Positions 24,832 through 33,319 of a stretch of 64,000 nt of DNA are shown piece by piece. Position 1 is the first letter of the stretch; each line of letters opens with the position of its first letter. This stretch comes from Actinoplanes sp. TBRC 11911. Its GTDB lineage: Bacteria > Actinomycetota > Actinomycetes > Mycobacteriales > Micromonosporaceae. The translations under genes were made by a program, and so were the position numbers. Location of the stretch: NCBI RefSeq assembly GCF_012933445.1, contig NZ_JABBNC010000016.1:1-64000 (forward strand), written 5' to 3'. Below the pieces are notes generated by a model. That model was not told the DNA's origin. It ran no database searches and saw only the letters and a list, made by a program, of their open reading frames with translations.

Positions 24832-25019
24832 CCGGCGCCGTCACGGTCGCCGCGATCGTCGGCCTGATGAGCCTGTTAAGCGGCGTGGCCCTGGGGTGGT
24901 ACCTGAGGCGCGCGAACAACTGGTGCCCGTCCTGTGGGGACCAGCTGGCGTGCGAGGCGTGCGGCGCCAGCGCGGGGTGGCGGGTCGAGCCGGAGACCGC
25001 GTCCCCGACCCATCCCTGA
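24828..25019 (+). CDS. Small membrane protein with zinc ribbon
   Basis: The 63-aa product has one membrane helix (residues 3-25, AVTVAAIVGLMSLLSGVALGW), a basic stop-transfer (YLRRAN), then WCPSCGDQLACEACG. The two CxxC pairs could form a zinc ribbon in the cytoplasm. It starts inside the stop codon of the previous gene. No function is recognised. Confidence 0.6.
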   Translation: MTGAVTVAAIVGLMSLLSGVALGWYLRRANNWCPSCGDQLACEACGASAGWRVEPETASPTHP

Positions 25020-25543
25020 GCCACGTAGGCCGCCGGTTCGGCGGGCTTGGACATTCCCCCGGGCGACATTCCCCCGGGAGGCGGCTGTGCGCCGCTGCAG
25101 CCCAGTCACCGACGTGCCCGGCTGGCGCTGAACGCGGTCGGCTTCTCGCCAAAGCGGCAACCCATACCTGCCCGAACCAGGCCTCTCGGGCTGCGCAACC
25201 GCGTGGGCAGCTGACGCACCCCCGCCCTTTCCGACCGAACGGACCCTCCTTCCGAGCCGAACGCAGCCACATTCCGGCCGTTTGTGGTGCGGCTGTGTTC
25301 CGCGCGGAGCGGTGAAATCGATAGTCGTGATGGGAAATATCGGGCAACTCGTGAACATTCTTCGATGCTTCGGGGCTGGCCGGAGGCGTCCGGGTTCGCC
25401 GTGCGTGACGATCGACGGCGCTGAATCAATCTAAGGGGTTCGTCGATCCGTCTTCGCTGACGTCCAATCTGGACGGAGTTGTGCCTATCGCCGTTACTGC
25501 GAGGTTCGCTGGCGGGCGCGAAACGGGCGGGCTGCGGCCTGGG
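25020..25543. other. Intergenic region with a 15-bp direct repeat
   Basis: About 520 bases without a supportable gene. The only clear structure is a tandem 15-bp duplication at 25051-25080 (ACATTCCCCCGGGCG then ACATTCCCCCGGGAG). The rest shows no terminator or promoter that I can defend. Confidence 0.5.
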
Positions 25544-26434
25544 TCACCGACCCGGATCGCCCGGGCCTTGGGCGCGGGACTTTGCCACCTGGTCGCGGAC
25601 GGGCGGGATCACCTGCGTCGCGAAGCGCTCGAGCTCCCCGGGATCGTCGGTGCCCAGGATGATCGTGGCGATGCCGTCCTCCAGGACCAGCCGGACCAGC
25701 TCGTCGATCCAGCGCGACGGGTCCTTCGCGCCCGGGCGGGTGAAGAAGTTCAGCACCCGGCGGATCTCCGTAGGGGCGCGACCGGCCGCGACCGCCGCCT
25801 CGTCGATGATCTGGTTGCTGCGGGTCAGCTCACCCGGCTCCAGGTACGAGTAGGACGGGAGCCAGCCGTCCGCCTTCGCCCCGATCAGCCGCAGCATCCG
25901 GGGCTTGCGCGCGCCCACCCAGATCGGCACCCGGTGCGCCGGCGACGGTCCCCGCTTGGTGCCGTCGAGCTGGTAGTAGTCGCCGTCATACCGCAGCCGG
26001 CCCCGCTCGTCCGCCTGCCAGATCTCGTGCATCACGTCGATGGCCTCGCTGAGCTGGTCGACCGACTCGGCCGGGGTGCGCCGGGTGCCGCTCATCGCCG
26101 CGATCGCGTCCCACTGGCCGCCCGCGCCCAGGCCCAGCGTCACCCGTCCGTCGGAGAGCAGGTCGAGCGAGGCGACCGCGCGGGCCAGGACCGGCGCCGG
26201 GCGCAGCGGGATGTTGAGGACGTTGCCGGCGACCCGGATTGTGGTGGTTTGCGCTGCCACCCAACTGAGCAGGGTCCACGTGTCGTGGAAGCCGGAAATG
26301 TACGGGTGGTCCTGGAACGTGACCAGATCGAAGCCGAGCTGTTCGCTGAGCCGGGCGCGGGCCACCGCCGCCTGGGGCGGGTTGTTGACGGGTGTGATGA
26401 AGGTGCCGAATTCCAGCGGTAAGCCATAGTCCAC
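25544..26434 (-). CDS. LLM-class F420-dependent oxidoreductase
   Basis: 296-aa TIM-barrel flavin/F420-utilising enzyme of the luciferase-like monooxygenase class. Visible are the N-terminal PLEFGTFITP strand, DLVTFQDHPY, the cofactor-proximal GNVLNIPLRPAPVLARAVASLDLLS, DGRVTLGLGAGGQW, and the late strand VPIWVGARKPRMLRLIGAKADGWLPS. The length and the LSDGR/LGLGAG signature fit the actinobacterial F420-dependent subfamily. Substrate unknown. GTG 26434 sits 6 bases after a TACGCT -10 element. Confidence 0.88.
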   Translation of the reverse strand: MDYGLPLEFGTFITPVNNPPQAAVARARLSEQLGFDLVTFQDHPYISGFHDTWTLLSWVAAQTTTIRVAGNVLNIPLRPAPVLARAVASLDLLSDGRVTLGLGAGGQWDAIAAMSGTRRTPAESVDQLSEAIDVMHEIWQADERGRLRYDGDYYQLDGTKRGPSPAHRVPIWVGARKPRMLRLIGAKADGWLPSYSYLEPGELTRSNQIIDEAAVAAGRAPTEIRRVLNFFTRPGAKDPSRWIDELVRLVLEDGIATIILGTDDPGELERFATQVIPPVRDQVAKSRAQGPGDPGR

Positions 26435-26440
26435 GTCCCG

Positions 26441-26446
26441 AGCGTA
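26441..26446 (-). promoter_or_regulatory. -10 element of the LLM oxidoreductase gene
   Basis: TACGCT on the minus strand, 6 bases before GTG 26434 (leaderless). Confidence 0.45.
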
Positions 26447-26860
26447 GGCACGAGATCACCACCCTTCGACGTCCGCGGCCAACCCTTTTTCGGGTGAGTC
26501 CTTCGACACATCGACACCGGCGAGCGCCAGCCCGTCGCGGCCGCCACAGATCGACGAACACAAAAGAATGAAAAGGCCCGATTGCGGGTACGCCCTGACG
26601 TAACTCCTACGGGCGCGACGGCTAACACACTGGTAGGAGGCGTGGTCGCGGTGCGGGATGTCCACTGTGGGTGGCCGCGCCGGGGTGCGGGGCGGGGCTC
26701 ATCCGGGGTCCGGGACTGGGTCTGATGCGGTTGTGGGAGCCGGCGTCGCGTACGAAGGCAGGCTCTTTGCTCTGGGTGTGTGGATGGGCACCCGGAGGTT
26801 TTGGCGTGCCGGGCACGGGTAGCCAACGCCGCGGATGTCCGCAGGTGGAGGTGGTTACCC
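26447..26860. other. Intergenic region upstream of the DUF3040 gene
   Basis: About 410 bases with no convincing gene. It contains a weak hairpin (CTCCTAC 26604-26610 with GTAGGAG 26633-26639). It probably holds the promoter of the DUF3040 gene, which I cannot place. Confidence 0.35.
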
Positions 26861-27133
26861 GTGCTCGACCCCAAGGAAAAGAGCGTCTTCGACCGGCTGG
26901 TGAGTCAGCTGGATAGCGAGGACCCCGATTTTGCGCAACGCATGGCGAAGCTCACCCAGCGCCGCCGCGTCTGGCGGGTGACCCTCGCCGTGGTGCTGTG
27001 GGTCTTCGCGCCGGTGAGTCTGGCCGTCGGCGGCTGGACCGGGGCGCTGATGGCCGTGCTGGCCGTCCTGTACGGGGTTTACCTGTATCGCACGCGGGAG
27101 ACGCCGGGCCTGAAGCTCTGGCCGTCGTCCTAG
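26861..27133 (+). CDS. DUF3040 membrane protein
   Basis: 90-aa actinobacterial DUF3040 protein. The typical start is LDPKEKSVFDRLVSQLDSEDPDFAQRM (cytoplasmic, acidic), followed by an Arg-rich turn and two membrane helices (VTLAVVLWVFAPVSLAVGGW and ALMAVLAVLYGVYLY). Function unknown. GTG 26861 is preceded by GGAGGTGG. The stop codon shares the tetranucleotide CTAG with the stop of the convergent purC. Confidence 0.85.
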   Translation: MLDPKEKSVFDRLVSQLDSEDPDFAQRMAKLTQRRRVWRVTLAVVLWVFAPVSLAVGGWTGALMAVLAVLYGVYLYRTRETPGLKLWPSS

Positions 27134-27969
27134 CGCCAGGTGTCGCCGGTCAGCCGCTCGTACACCTCTATGTAGCGGTTGCGGGTGGCCTCCACCACTT
27201 CGTCCGGGATTTCCGGCCCAGGCGCGGTGCGGTTCCAGTCGGTCAGCGACGAGGACCAGTTCCGGAGGAACTGCTTGTCCAGGTAGCGCTGGGTGCCGCC
27301 CGGCTTCCACTCGTCGGCCGCCCAGAAGCGGCTCGAGTCAGGCGTGAGCAGTTCGTCGCCAAGCTTGAGACTGCCGTCCTGCCCAAACCCAAACTCAAGC
27401 TTCGTGTCCGCGATGATGATCCCCTTGGCGGCCGCGACCTGCTGCCCGCGCCGGTACACCTCGAGCGTGATCCGCCGCAGCTCGTCCGCGGTGCCGGCAC
27501 CGACCTTGGCCTCGACGTCTCCGTAGGTCATGAATTCGTCATGGCCCTCACCCGGCAACTCTTTGGTGGTGGGCGTGAAGATCGGCTCCGGCAGGTCGGA
27601 CCCCTCGATCAGCCCCGCGGGGAGCGGCACGCCCGAGATGGCCTGGTCACGCTCATACTCCTTGAGACCCGAGCCGGCGAGATAGCCCCGCGCGATGCAC
27701 TCCACCATGACCATGTCGAGGCGCTCGCAGCGGACCGCACGGCCGGCCCACTCCTCGGGGACGTCGGTGCTGGAGATGATGTGGTTGGGCACGACGTCGG
27801 CGAGCTGCTCAAACCACCAGAGGGAGAGCTGCGTGAGGATCTTCCCTTTGTCCGGGATCGGCGTGGGAAGGACGACGTCATAGATCGACACCCGATCAGA
27901 CGCAACGAGCAGGATGTCGGGGCCGTCCGCGTAGACGTCCCGAACCTTCCCCGAGTGCAGCAACTCCAC
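27130..27969 (-). CDS. purC: SAICAR synthetase
   Basis: Phosphoribosylaminoimidazole-succinocarboxamide synthase, the ATP-dependent joining of aspartate to CAIR in purine biosynthesis. 279-aa, the usual length for the long actinobacterial form. Motifs: LHSGKVRDVY (ATP loop), SDRVSIYDVVLPTPIPDKGKILTQ (two blocks of the active site), GYLAGSGLKEY, and IIADTKLEFG. GTG 27969 follows GAGAGGAAAT. No other pur genes are adjacent in the window. The stop overlaps the DUF3040 stop by 4 bases. Confidence 0.95.
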   Translation of the reverse strand: MELLHSGKVRDVYADGPDILLVASDRVSIYDVVLPTPIPDKGKILTQLSLWWFEQLADVVPNHIISSTDVPEEWAGRAVRCERLDMVMVECIARGYLAGSGLKEYERDQAISGVPLPAGLIEGSDLPEPIFTPTTKELPGEGHDEFMTYGDVEAKVGAGTADELRRITLEVYRRGQQVAAAKGIIIADTKLEFGFGQDGSLKLGDELLTPDSSRFWAADEWKPGGTQRYLDKQFLRNWSSSLTDWNRTAPGPEIPDEVVEATRNRYIEVYERLTGDTWR

Positions 27970-28097
27970 GTGATTTCCTCTCCACTGGCGCACCCGCCAC
28001 GTTATCCGACCAGGTTGGAAGCGCCCGAGGGCGCCAGCCTTCGTGCACGGGAGCAGGACACGCGGCACAGACGCCCGAACGAGTGATCGAGCGGCGC

Positions 28098-28103
28098 TAA
28101 GGT
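28098..28103 (+). promoter_or_regulatory. -10 element of the DNA methyltransferase gene
   Basis: TAAGGT ends 7 bases before ATG 28111, without a ribosome-binding site between. The methyltransferase therefore appears to have its own leaderless transcript, independent of the convergent operon. Confidence 0.45.
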
Positions 28104-28110
28104 ACTGTCC

Positions 28111-29193
28111 ATGGCACAACCGTTCCAAGTGGTCGACCTCTTCGCAGGGTGTGGCGGAATTACCTCAGGTTTCCACCAAGCTGGTCGATACCAAACCGTC
28201 CGTGCCGTAGAGATCGATCTCGCTGCAGCCACCACTTACGCCGAAAACTTCGGCAAGGATGTTGTCGTCGCCGACAGCATCATTGGGTGGGACGTCGACC
28301 CGGAGGCTGCGCAAGCCGATGTGGTCGTTGGTGGCCCGCCCTGTCAGGGCTTCTCGAACCTCGGGAAGAAGAGGCTTGACGATCCTCGCAACCAGCTCTG
28401 GCGCGAGTACGTACGCGTGCTGAACGCGATCAAGCCCAAGGTATTTATGCTTGAGAACGTCGATCGGTTCCTTCGTACCGAGGAGTTCCGCGCCTTACAG
28501 GATGAGGCCGTCCCCAGCGGATTGTTGAAGGACTACGAGCTGCGGTTCGCGGTAGTGAACGCCGCCGACTTCGGTGCGGCACAGGTCCGGCGGCGGGCGA
28601 TCGTGATCGGCACGCGGCGAGGCCTGGATCCCATAGAGATTCCGCCCGGACACGTCCCACGAGAGAAGTGGAGAACGGTCGAGCAAGCGTTGGAGAACCT
28701 GCCGGAGTTCGTTCCAGAGACGAATCAACTCCTTCCGGAGATGACGGTCGCCCCTCACGGCCCAGCCGTGCCCGGCGCTTTCCGTGGGTTGGACCTGCAC
28801 ATCACCCGTGAGTACCGAGACATCTCACGGGCACGGTTCCGCAGCATCCCCCCTGGAGGCAACCGCTTCAATCTGCCGGATGAGCTAAAGAGCCCATGCT
28901 GGATCAAACACACATCGGGCTCGAGCGACGTCATGGGCCGGCTGCATTGGGATCGACCGTCCGTCACGATCCGGACCGAGTTCTTCAAACCGGAGAAGGG
29001 ACGTTACATCCACCCTCGCCAAAATCGCGCTATCACCCATCTTGAGGCAGCACGTTTGCAGGGCTTCAGTCATAGTTTCAAATGGTGTGGTTCCAAGGTA
29101 CAGATTGCACGGCAGATCGGCAATGCCGTCCCCGTCGAGCTCGCTGAGTCGCTTGCCCGCCACATCGCGAACAGCCTCGACAAACAGCTTTAA
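28111..29193 (+). CDS. DNA (cytosine-5) methyltransferase
   Basis: 360-aa C5-cytosine methyltransferase, presumably the protective enzyme of the defence island. Motif I DLFAGCGGITSGF, motif IV GGPPCQGFS with catalytic Cys78, motif VI MLENVDRF, motif VIII QVRRRAIVIG, and motifs IX/X RLQGFSHSF and QIGNAVPVELA are all present. The target-recognition region between VIII and IX is about 100 residues and does not reveal the site. The composition is less GC-biased than neighbours (ATT, TCA and GAT codons), suggesting transfer. It converges with vsr with a 4-base overlap at TTAA. Confidence 0.95.
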   Translation: MAQPFQVVDLFAGCGGITSGFHQAGRYQTVRAVEIDLAAATTYAENFGKDVVVADSIIGWDVDPEAAQADVVVGGPPCQGFSNLGKKRLDDPRNQLWREYVRVLNAIKPKVFMLENVDRFLRTEEFRALQDEAVPSGLLKDYELRFAVVNAADFGAAQVRRRAIVIGTRRGLDPIEIPPGHVPREKWRTVEQALENLPEFVPETNQLLPEMTVAPHGPAVPGAFRGLDLHITREYRDISRARFRSIPPGGNRFNLPDELKSPCWIKHTSGSSDVMGRLHWDRPSVTIRTEFFKPEKGRYIHPRQNRAITHLEAARLQGFSHSFKWCGSKVQIARQIGNAVPVELAESLARHIANSLDKQL

Positions 29194-29618
29194 ATGGAAT
29201 TCGGTTTGACGGCGGTCAATATAAATTTGGCCGCCGTTTCCGGGTCCTCGTGTTCCCAGATCCTGATAACCGTCCATCCCAGCCCGCTCAGATGTTCGTT
29301 CGTGGCAGTATCTCGCGCTTGGTTCTTCGCCAGTTTTGTCGCCCACCATTCAGCGTTAGCCGCCGGGCTGGTCCGGTGCTCGGGACAGACGTGCCAAAAG
29401 CAGCCGTCGACGAATACGGCCACCCGGGCGCGTGTGAAGGCGATGTCTATCGTCCGCCTCGGCATGCCGGGAATTGGCAGCGTGACACGGAACCGAAGGC
29501 CCATAGCGTGCAGGATCCGCCGAATCGCGATCTCCGGCTGTGTGTCCCGCCGACGTTGACGACTCATGCGCCCGGAGATGCCTGCCGAACTCGGGGTCGG
29601 AGCTACGGACGCCTGCAT
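29190..29618 (-). CDS. vsr: Very short patch repair endonuclease
   Basis: 142-aa Vsr-type endonuclease, which nicks at T:G mismatches produced by deamination of 5-methylcytosine, or in such systems may act as a restriction nuclease. Motifs: SRQRRRDTQPEIAIRRILHAMGLRFRV, catalytic Asp58 in RTIDIAF, VAVFVDGCFWHVCPEH with His76 and His81, and IRIWEHE near the end. ATG 29618 gives the family's usual SSAGISGRMSRQ leader; ATG 29567 is an alternative. It is the last gene of the Z1/MORC operon, 29 bases after the preceding gene. Confidence 0.93.
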   Translation of the reverse strand: MQASVAPTPSSAGISGRMSRQRRRDTQPEIAIRRILHAMGLRFRVTLPIPGMPRRTIDIAFTRARVAVFVDGCFWHVCPEHRTSPAANAEWWATKLAKNQARDTATNEHLSGLGWTVIRIWEHEDPETAAKFILTAVKPNSI

Positions 29619-29647
29619 GAGAACCACGCTACCTGTCGGACCAGCAC

Positions 29648-30451
29648 TCAGCGTCGCGCATGCCGGCCCACGGGACCATCGTCCAGGTCGCCGGCCCGGC
29701 GCGAGTGTGCCCCGCCGTGTCGGACGTCCGAGATCGTTCTTGCCACCTCGAGCCGCAACGGGGCCTCGGGCAGCCCGTAAAGATCCTGAAAGGCGCCTCT
29801 GCGCATTAAGTGTTTCAATACATCCCGCAGCGCGTCCGTCTCGTCGATCCCGGTCCAGTCTTTCGGCCACTCCTTGGCAAGTGCCCGGATCAGCTCGGGT
29901 GATCCGCCGATCGACCTGCGCCGCGCGAGGATCTGGTCAAAGTTTCGTTCCGGAAAGACTCCTAGCAGGTGATAAGGGTCGTCCAGGCGAGCCATGTCCC
30001 GGGTCAGTTCGGCACGCCACCAGAGACGGCCGAACACGTGGCGCGTGATGTCCGTGGCGAGCACGCGGTCGTCGGGCGGATCCGGAAACCGCCAGACTGC
30101 CACGTCCGGAAGCAGCACCAAGGCCACGAACGCCCACATCGGGCGTTCCGCGGCCTCGACCGGGACGAGGTCCATGTTCGTGTGCAGCTCGCGGGCCAAA
30201 GCGGTATCGAAGTCGTGGACCGACCGGCCTAACGGGCTGGGGAAACCGTGGGCCTTGGCGGTCTCCACGACCTGAAATCGCAGAACCGAGAGGCGTTCCT
30301 GGGTGGCCCTGGTACCTCCGGTCGGCGCGAAGTATTGCGCCAGGTGTGTGGTGTCGTACCAGCGGGACATGTCCGTGGCACTGCGTTCCCGCAGATCTTT
30401 GAAGCGCTCACGGGCGGCGCGCATCGGAAGTCTCGGATACAGAGTGCTCAT
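29648..30451 (-). CDS. DUF6339-like protein
   Basis: 267-aa soluble protein resembling the DUF6339 family, found in bacterial defence clusters. It is helical at the N-terminus (MRAARERFKDLRER), has FGRLWWRAELTRDMARLDDPYHLLG in the centre and LMRRGAFQDLYGLPEAPLRLEVART near the end. No catalytic motif is visible. ATG 30451 overlaps the preceding gene's stop by 4 bases (ATGA). It is the fifth gene of the six-gene operon, presumably a structural or sensor subunit. The family call is from memory of conserved blocks. Confidence 0.65.
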   Translation of the reverse strand: MSTLYPRLPMRAARERFKDLRERSATDMSRWYDTTHLAQYFAPTGGTRATQERLSVLRFQVVETAKAHGFPSPLGRSVHDFDTALARELHTNMDLVPVEAAERPMWAFVALVLLPDVAVWRFPDPPDDRVLATDITRHVFGRLWWRAELTRDMARLDDPYHLLGVFPERNFDQILARRRSIGGSPELIRALAKEWPKDWTGIDETDALRDVLKHLMRRGAFQDLYGLPEAPLRLEVARTISDVRHGGAHSRRAGDLDDGPVGRHARR

Positions 30452-31362
30452 CGCTCGTCCGCCAGAAGGTCAGTAGCGGCCTGGACGATGGTGGCGAACA
30501 TCGGAGGATCACTGGCCCGGATGCGGCGGATCTCCAACAGGCCGTCGTCCATATAGCTCGACATGTAAGTCCTCATCAGGCCCTGCAGAACCGCGCCCAA
30601 CGTGTCCTTCTCGAAGACTTCCGTCATGTCGAACGCCTCATCTTCCAACGCTCGCTCGAGCATTGTCCGCACGACGTCCGATCGGAGCGCCGACAGCACC
30701 GCGCGGTCGACGTCGTTCGGGGAGCTCGCTCGACCGACAGCCGCGACGATCGTCGGATGTTCTTGATTGACGAGGAGCTGTATCGCCCCGAGAGCGGTCG
30801 CATTCAGGTCGGCGCCCAACTCGAGGAACCACGCAGCCTTGTAGGGGAGGCTCGACTCTGAGAACGGCACTTGCGCGATCGGGAACAGTGGCGCGTTGCC
30901 CTGCAGCCTAATCTCGATCTGGTCGTTCCACAGGTTGCTGCCGACGAGATGCGCGACGGCCGGTCGGGGTTTGTCTGGCGCCGCGAGTACGAGCATCGTC
31001 TCCAGGTTCACGATGCCGCCCAACCGCTCACCCTCGATCTCCACGTCGACCAGGTACTCCTGCGAGTCGTCTCGGAGCGGGAGCCAAGCCGCCGAGCCTC
31101 GAAGCAGCGAGGGGAGGGCATTCCACCGAACGCTGATCGCGAGCGATGCGTCGGGTGGAAGCCCCGCGACCTCACGACAGGCGGCCGAGTCCAAAGAAAT
31201 GCGACGCCGAAGCCGAAGATCGGTCTGGTAGTCCCAGTCCGGGAGGCTGTCGGGCACCTCTCGCTCGCCGTCGGTGTCCGGATCGATCGTCCAGGGCGAC
31301 GCTTTGACCAGGTCACCTCGCACGCGGCGGTACGGCCAGGCGCGATTGCCTCTACCGGCCAC
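30448..31362 (-). CDS. Uncharacterised subunit of the Z1/MORC operon
   Basis: The 304-aa product is unrecognised. The N-terminal half is beta-rich with DLRLRRRISLDSAACREVAGLP and SLAISVRWNALPSLLRGS, resembling a beta-sandwich. The C-terminal half is helical (DVVRTMLERALEDEAFDMTEVF, LGAVLQGLMRTYMSSYM). GTG 31362 is chosen because GAGG precedes it at 9 bases; the frame opens at 31398, deep in the upstream gene. It overlaps neighbours on both sides, which fixes it as an operon member acting with the ATPase and nuclease. Confidence 0.7.
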   Translation of the reverse strand: MAGRGNRAWPYRRVRGDLVKASPWTIDPDTDGEREVPDSLPDWDYQTDLRLRRRISLDSAACREVAGLPPDASLAISVRWNALPSLLRGSAAWLPLRDDSQEYLVDVEIEGERLGGIVNLETMLVLAAPDKPRPAVAHLVGSNLWNDQIEIRLQGNAPLFPIAQVPFSESSLPYKAAWFLELGADLNATALGAIQLLVNQEHPTIVAAVGRASSPNDVDRAVLSALRSDVVRTMLERALEDEAFDMTEVFEKDTLGAVLQGLMRTYMSSYMDDGLLEIRRIRASDPPMFATIVQAATDLLADER

Positions 31363-33319
31363 TCGTGACCACCTCTTCGTCGCGCACCACAGCAACATCG
31401 ATCTGCGTGATCGTGTCCGGTACCGGCCGGACGACGACGCTGAGCCGCTGACCGGCCACGGCGTCGATGAGGTTCACCGTGTCGCCTCGTTCCTCGTGTG
31501 CCCCAGTCCGCCAGCCTATGACGTACGGCTCGTCGGAGCCCGCAGGCGGGTCCTGCTCCCGGCTCCCGTCCGCTACGGTGATCCCGGCGGTGGCGCGAGC
31601 GATGAGATGGCCGCTGCCAACCACGACCGTTTCCTGCACCAACAAGAGCCCGATCTCCGAGTCCTCGAAGTAGGGCTCACCGTCGGGGCGAATCGAGACT
31701 CGACCTCGTCTCGAAGCAGTTGGTGGGCTCGCCGCACGACCGAGCGCATCGCCGTCCTCCACCGACGGATACGACGAGGTTGCCGAGCCTTCGTGCGTCC
31801 ACGCCCCGCCCACGCCGGCCACGTCGTCGGCTCCGGCACGCCGTTCGGCCGACGTCGCGGGGGGCACGATAGGGGAAGCGGCTCCAAATCCTGCCGCTGC
31901 AGCCACGAGGGAGCCGAGGAAGTTGCTGACGGCGCCGAGCGGCGCACGTGTCCCTGTGGACTTGATCTCCGCGGGTCTGGCGAACTCGGCCAAGCGCTCT
32001 TTGATGCGGACGAAGGTGGTCCTGACAAAGGTGCGTCCCCGACCGTCCAACTGCGCAAACACCCAGTCGTCATGGGTGGGCGGCTCAGCGGCCGCGTAAG
32101 TACGGTCCATGTCGTCGAAAGCTCGGAACACGCCGGCGTACGCGAGGTTCGCACTGATCGGTTCCGGCCCCGCGTGGTATTTGACAACTAGTTCCGGCGC
32201 ACGAAGCAAACACACGTGATGCGGCGCGGTGGTAATGCCGAGATCTTGGGCGGCGGCCGGTGGCTCGTAGGGCGGGATCAACTGCCGTTCCAAGGCCAGT
32301 TGGCCGAGGGCCTGCTTGGGGTTGCCGCACATCAGGGTGGAGACCTCGTCGCCGGTCACGAGCCGCCGATACGCGGCCACGAAAGTCCGCAGTCCGCGCG
32401 TCTTCTCCGGTACCGGCACGGGCACGTTCAAGCCGTTGTGCCAGACCTGCGCTATCAGTCTTTCGGTGCCGCGCTGTTCCAACATGATCGGCCAAAGATT
32501 CCACGCGAGTGCGTCCGCCAGGTACCGAGCGATCTCTTCATCAGTATCCTCACCGAAGTCGGGGTCGACGATCACGACGTCCGTCCCCGTCTCGTCCGGA
32601 GCGAAGGGGCGAAGTCCCAAAGCCTCCGCCGCAGCGACCGCCTGCACTCCGATCAAGGGCTCCACGTGCTCCGACTCGACCTCGCCCCACCAGTGGCGGC
32701 CGGTGTAGGGACGGGTTCGACTCAGCTCGTCACTCAGCTCCATGGATTCGCCGAGACAGATACCGATCAGGCGGGTCTGTAGCTCGGCGCCGACCATCGT
32801 GCGGGTGTGCACGAGAATCGTTCCAGCGCGGGAGGTCTGGTAAAGAATTCCTTTGCCATAGCCGTACGTCCCACCTCCGCGCTTGGTGTCCGGCGGGTCA
32901 CCGACGTTGAGGACGAACGAGACCCAGTCGCGTGGTTCGTCGCCACGCGCGACATCCGCGCGCGTAGGCCCGCCCAGGCCTTTGGTCCCACGGTCGCCGA
33001 CGGTGAGCGTTCGCACCATCAAGGACTCGTTCTCACGGCTGCGGAGTGTCTGCCGAAGAGGAAACCGATCGCTGTGCGGGGCTCCCTCGAGCAGCAAGCT
33101 GCGCCAAGCGTTCGCGTGCTGCGGTGGCACTACAGCCAGGTTGAGCGTGAACTCGACGGACCGACCGCCGAGCCTGGCGTCCCAGCTGTTCTGAGCAGCC
33201 TCACGGACCAGGATCGCGGGCCATGGAATGGGAGGCTTGCCCAGGGTCCGCTTGATTCCTTCGGCGCTGATCGAGCCAGCTGGGGGGAACGGCTGCGAGT
33301 ACCAACGCGGGTGGGTCAT
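31352..33319 (-). CDS. MORC/MutL-like GHKL ATPase of a restriction system
   Basis: 655-aa protein with a GHKL ATPase at the N-terminus. N-box LVREAAQNSWDAR has Glu40, Asn44 and Asp47. VGDRGTKGLGG (Asp109) is the adenine-contact motif, and GGGTYGYGKGILY (148-160) the ATP lid. The middle resembles the S5-like transducer region; the C-terminal 200 residues are acidic and low in complexity, then beta-rich. Bacterial GHKL proteins of this type occur with Z1 helicases, PD-(D/E)XK proteins and cytosine methyltransferases in predicted restriction-modification systems, as seen here. Overlaps both neighbours (4 and 11 bases). Confidence 0.88.
   Translation of the reverse strand: MTHPRWYSQPFPPAGSISAEGIKRTLGKPPIPWPAILVREAAQNSWDARLGGRSVEFTLNLAVVPPQHANAWRSLLLEGAPHSDRFPLRQTLRSRENESLMVRTLTVGDRGTKGLGGPTRADVARGDEPRDWVSFVLNVGDPPDTKRGGGTYGYGKGILYQTSRAGTILVHTRTMVGAELQTRLIGICLGESMELSDELSRTRPYTGRHWWGEVESEHVEPLIGVQAVAAAEALGLRPFAPDETGTDVVIVDPDFGEDTDEEIARYLADALAWNLWPIMLEQRGTERLIAQVWHNGLNVPVPVPEKTRGLRTFVAAYRRLVTGDEVSTLMCGNPKQALGQLALERQLIPPYEPPAAAQDLGITTAPHHVCLLRAPELVVKYHAGPEPISANLAYAGVFRAFDDMDRTYAAAEPPTHDDWVFAQLDGRGRTFVRTTFVRIKERLAEFARPAEIKSTGTRAPLGAVSNFLGSLVAAAAGFGAASPIVPPATSAERRAGADDVAGVGGAWTHEGSATSSYPSVEDGDALGRAASPPTASRRGRVSIRPDGEPYFEDSEIGLLLVQETVVVGSGHLIARATAGITVADGSREQDPPAGSDEPYVIGWRTGAHEERGDTVNLIDAVAGQRLSVVVRPVPDTITQIDVAVVRDEEVVTSGR

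Noticed and set aside
25479..26422. Plus-strand frame over the LLM gene
   Set aside because: Antisense to a well-supported F420-type oxidoreductase; no domain features.
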